From: Vibrio splendidus
GTDB lineage: Bacteria; Pseudomonadota; Gammaproteobacteria; Enterobacterales; Vibrionaceae
Direction of reading: 5' to 3'
DNA: 64,000 nucleotides
Assembly: GCF_001557875.1 (NCBI RefSeq)
Contig: NZ_LNRF01000015.1
Location: 1 to 64,000 of the forward strand
The translations under genes were made by a program, and so were the position numbers. Every line of letters begins with the position of its first letter. The stretch's first letter is position 1. This document shows, in pieces, positions 62,525 to 64,000 of the stretch. The notes beneath the pieces are model-generated. The model had not been told where the DNA came from. It saw only the letters and a list, made by a program, of their open reading frames with translations, and ran no database searches.

Positions 62525-62612
62525 ATCTATCACCTCAAATTTTGCTGCGAAGTCTGTAGTTATCTCCTTACACTTCAATAAATTATTGTCTTTTCGTTCT
62601 TCGTTGTGTCTA

Positions 62613-62631
62613 TTGGCACATATATTGCTTT
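62613..62631 (+). promoter_or_regulatory. Sigma-54 promoter of flgK
   Basis: TTGGCACATATATTGCTTTT is a near-perfect -24/-12 element (GG 62615-62616, GC 62627-62628), about 60 bp before flgK. Confidence 0.85.
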
Positions 62632-62686
62632 TTAAACTGGTAGTTAATCAGTTTATCCTGATTTTGTTAAGTTTTTTGGGGGCATT

Positions 62687-64000
62687 ATGGCGTCGGATCT
62701 TCTGAATGTAGGGGCACAAAGTGTTCTTACTGCTCAGAGACAGCTAAACACCACAGGTCATAACATTTCTAACGCCAACACAGAGGGCTATAGTCGCCAA
62801 TCTGTGATTCAAGGTGTGAATGACCCGCGTCAATACGGTGGCCAAAGCTACGGTATGGGCGTGCACGTGGAAAATGTTCGCCGCTCTTGGGACCAATTTG
62901 CCGTTAACGAACTTAACTTATCGACAACCAATGCCGCCAATAAAGGCGACACCGAAGCTAACCTCGATATGCTGTCGAGTATGCTGTCATCGGTTGCTTC
63001 GAAGAAGATTCCAGAAAACCTTAATGAATGGTTTGATTCGGTTAAAACATTAGCCGATACACCGAATGATGTCGGTGCTCGAAAAGTTGTATTAGAAAAG
63101 GCTGGGCTACTCAGTAAAACGTTAAATGAATTCCATGAAACGGTTCGCCAACAGTCTGATTCTACCAATAAAAAATTAGATATGGGTATCGAGCGAGTTA
63201 ACCAGCTTGCGTACGAGATCCGTGATGTTCAGCGTTTAATGATGCGGACTCCTGGGCCTCATAATGACCTACGAGATCAGCACGAAAAGTTGATTAATGA
63301 GCTTTCTTGTTACACCAAAGTAACGGTGACACCACGCTCAAATGCCGAAGGGTTTAATGTCCATATTGGCAATGGCCATACCTTAGTCTCTGGTAGTGAA
63401 GCAAGCCAATTAAAAATGGTCGATGGCTTACCCGATGCACATCAGCGTCGCCTAGCGATTGTTGAAGGTAAGTCTTTAAAGCCGATCACTAGCAGTGATA
63501 TCGATGGAAAAATCGGCGCCATGCTAGACATGCGTGACGAACACATCCCGGCAATAATGGATGAGCTTGGTCGTTTGGCGACCGCGTTTTCATACGAGGT
63601 AAATGGTCTTCAAGAACAAGGTTTGGATCTTAACGGCAACGTAGGTAAGAACCTGTTCACCGATGTGAACTCTGAGCTGGTGGCTAAATCTCGTGTCACG
63701 GCTAGCGGGCAATCGAAAGCAGATGTTGCGGTATATATTGATGATACCTCTGCCTTAAAAGGCGGTGAGTATGGCCTGAAATACGATGGCAGCGATTACG
63801 TGGTGACGAAGCCAAACGGTGAGACCGTTAAGATGGCGACCGACTCTAGCGGCAACGCTTTTTATCTTGATGGCATGCGAGTGGAAATTCGTAACCCTCC
63901 TGAGCTAGGAGAGAAACTGTTACTGCGTCCAACGCGTAATTTTGCTGCTCAAATGCAGATGGAAACCAAAGATCCGAAAGACATTGCCGCGCAAAGCTAT
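62687..64000 (+). CDS. flgK: Flagellar hook-filament junction protein FlgK (N-terminal part, cut by window end)
   Basis: The first 438 codons of the hook-associated protein HAP1; the frame is still open at the window edge. The start MASDLLNVGAQSVLTAQRQL leads into the family motif NTTGHNISNANTEGYSRQ, followed by the long helical linker and LRDQHEKLINELS. FlgN (50952-51377) is its export chaperone. A GGGGG-containing ribosome-binding region precedes the ATG. Confidence 0.93.
   Translation, partial: MASDLLNVGAQSVLTAQRQLNTTGHNISNANTEGYSRQSVIQGVNDPRQYGGQSYGMGVHVENVRRSWDQFAVNELNLSTTNAANKGDTEANLDMLSSMLSSVASKKIPENLNEWFDSVKTLADTPNDVGARKVVLEKAGLLSKTLNEFHETVRQQSDSTNKKLDMGIERVNQLAYEIRDVQRLMMRTPGPHNDLRDQHEKLINELSCYTKVTVTPRSNAEGFNVHIGNGHTLVSGSEASQLKMVDGLPDAHQRRLAIVEGKSLKPITSSDIDGKIGAMLDMRDEHIPAIMDELGRLATAFSYEVNGLQEQGLDLNGNVGKNLFTDVNSELVAKSRVTASGQSKADVAVYIDDTSALKGGEYGLKYDGSDYVVTKPNGETVKMATDSSGNAFYLDGMRVEIRNPPELGEKLLLRPTRNFAAQMQMETKDPKDIAAQSY

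Overview
The window reads as a piece of the larger chromosome of a marine Vibrio. The chitobiase, the Cl-dependent-type 5'-nucleotidase lipoprotein, the FlgO/FlgP/FlgT sheathed-flagellum proteins and the cheV-cheR-flgB..K order are all characteristic of Vibrionaceae. Species cannot be fixed from sequence reading alone; moderate G+C and an aryl polyene locus would suit the Splendidus or a related clade. Most genes are core housekeeping genes.

Layout. (1) 1-2060: a minus-strand array of 15 tRNA genes (7 Leu-TAG, 5 Gln-TTG, 3 Met-CAT) behind one strong promoter, including a 258-bp Leu+Gln unit in three tandem copies. (2) 2255-6661, minus strand: ychF, pth, prs, ispE, lolB. (3) 6822-12347, plus strand: hemA, prfA, prmC, sirB2, sirB1, kdsA, then nutA and ybaK. 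(4) 15198-19441, minus strand: rluF, smrA, a 46-residue membrane protein, a tRNA-Pro (plus strand), an orphan secreted protein and a TraB/GumN protein. (5) 19847-27118: chitobiase, a KdgM-type porin, a DUF411 protein and the copper ATPase CopA with a CueR-type promoter. (6) gltX.

(7) 28998-47525 is the accessory highlight: a complete aryl polyene (APE) cluster. A 17-gene minus-strand operon (apeC to apeR order) carries an aromatic amino acid ammonia-lyase inserted between apeJ and apeK. Diverging from it are a lipoprotein, an SAM methyltransferase and a flavin enzyme with halogenase signature motifs. Together they would make an aryl starter (ammonia-lyase, ApeH ligase), extend it on two ACPs (ApeE/F with ApeO/C, ApeR, ApeQ, ApeI/P), decorate the aryl head (methyltransferase, possibly the flavin enzyme), attach it to a lipid (ApeJ, ApeD) and move it to the outer membrane (ApeL/M/N).

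(8) 47654-64000: an orphan protein, then polar flagellar region 1: flgT | flgO-flgP, flgN-flgM-flgA | cheV-cheR, flgBCDE, flgFGHIJ and the start of flgK, which runs off the window. Sigma-54 (-24/-12) promoters are readable before flgT, flgO, flgB (two), flgF and flgK, and a sigma-28 promoter before flgM.

I found no CRISPR array, transposase, integrase or toxin-antitoxin pair. The best candidate for something chemically new is the APE cluster variant with the halogenase-like flavoprotein and an ammonia-lyase with an unusual selectivity residue pair; the cluster type itself is already described.
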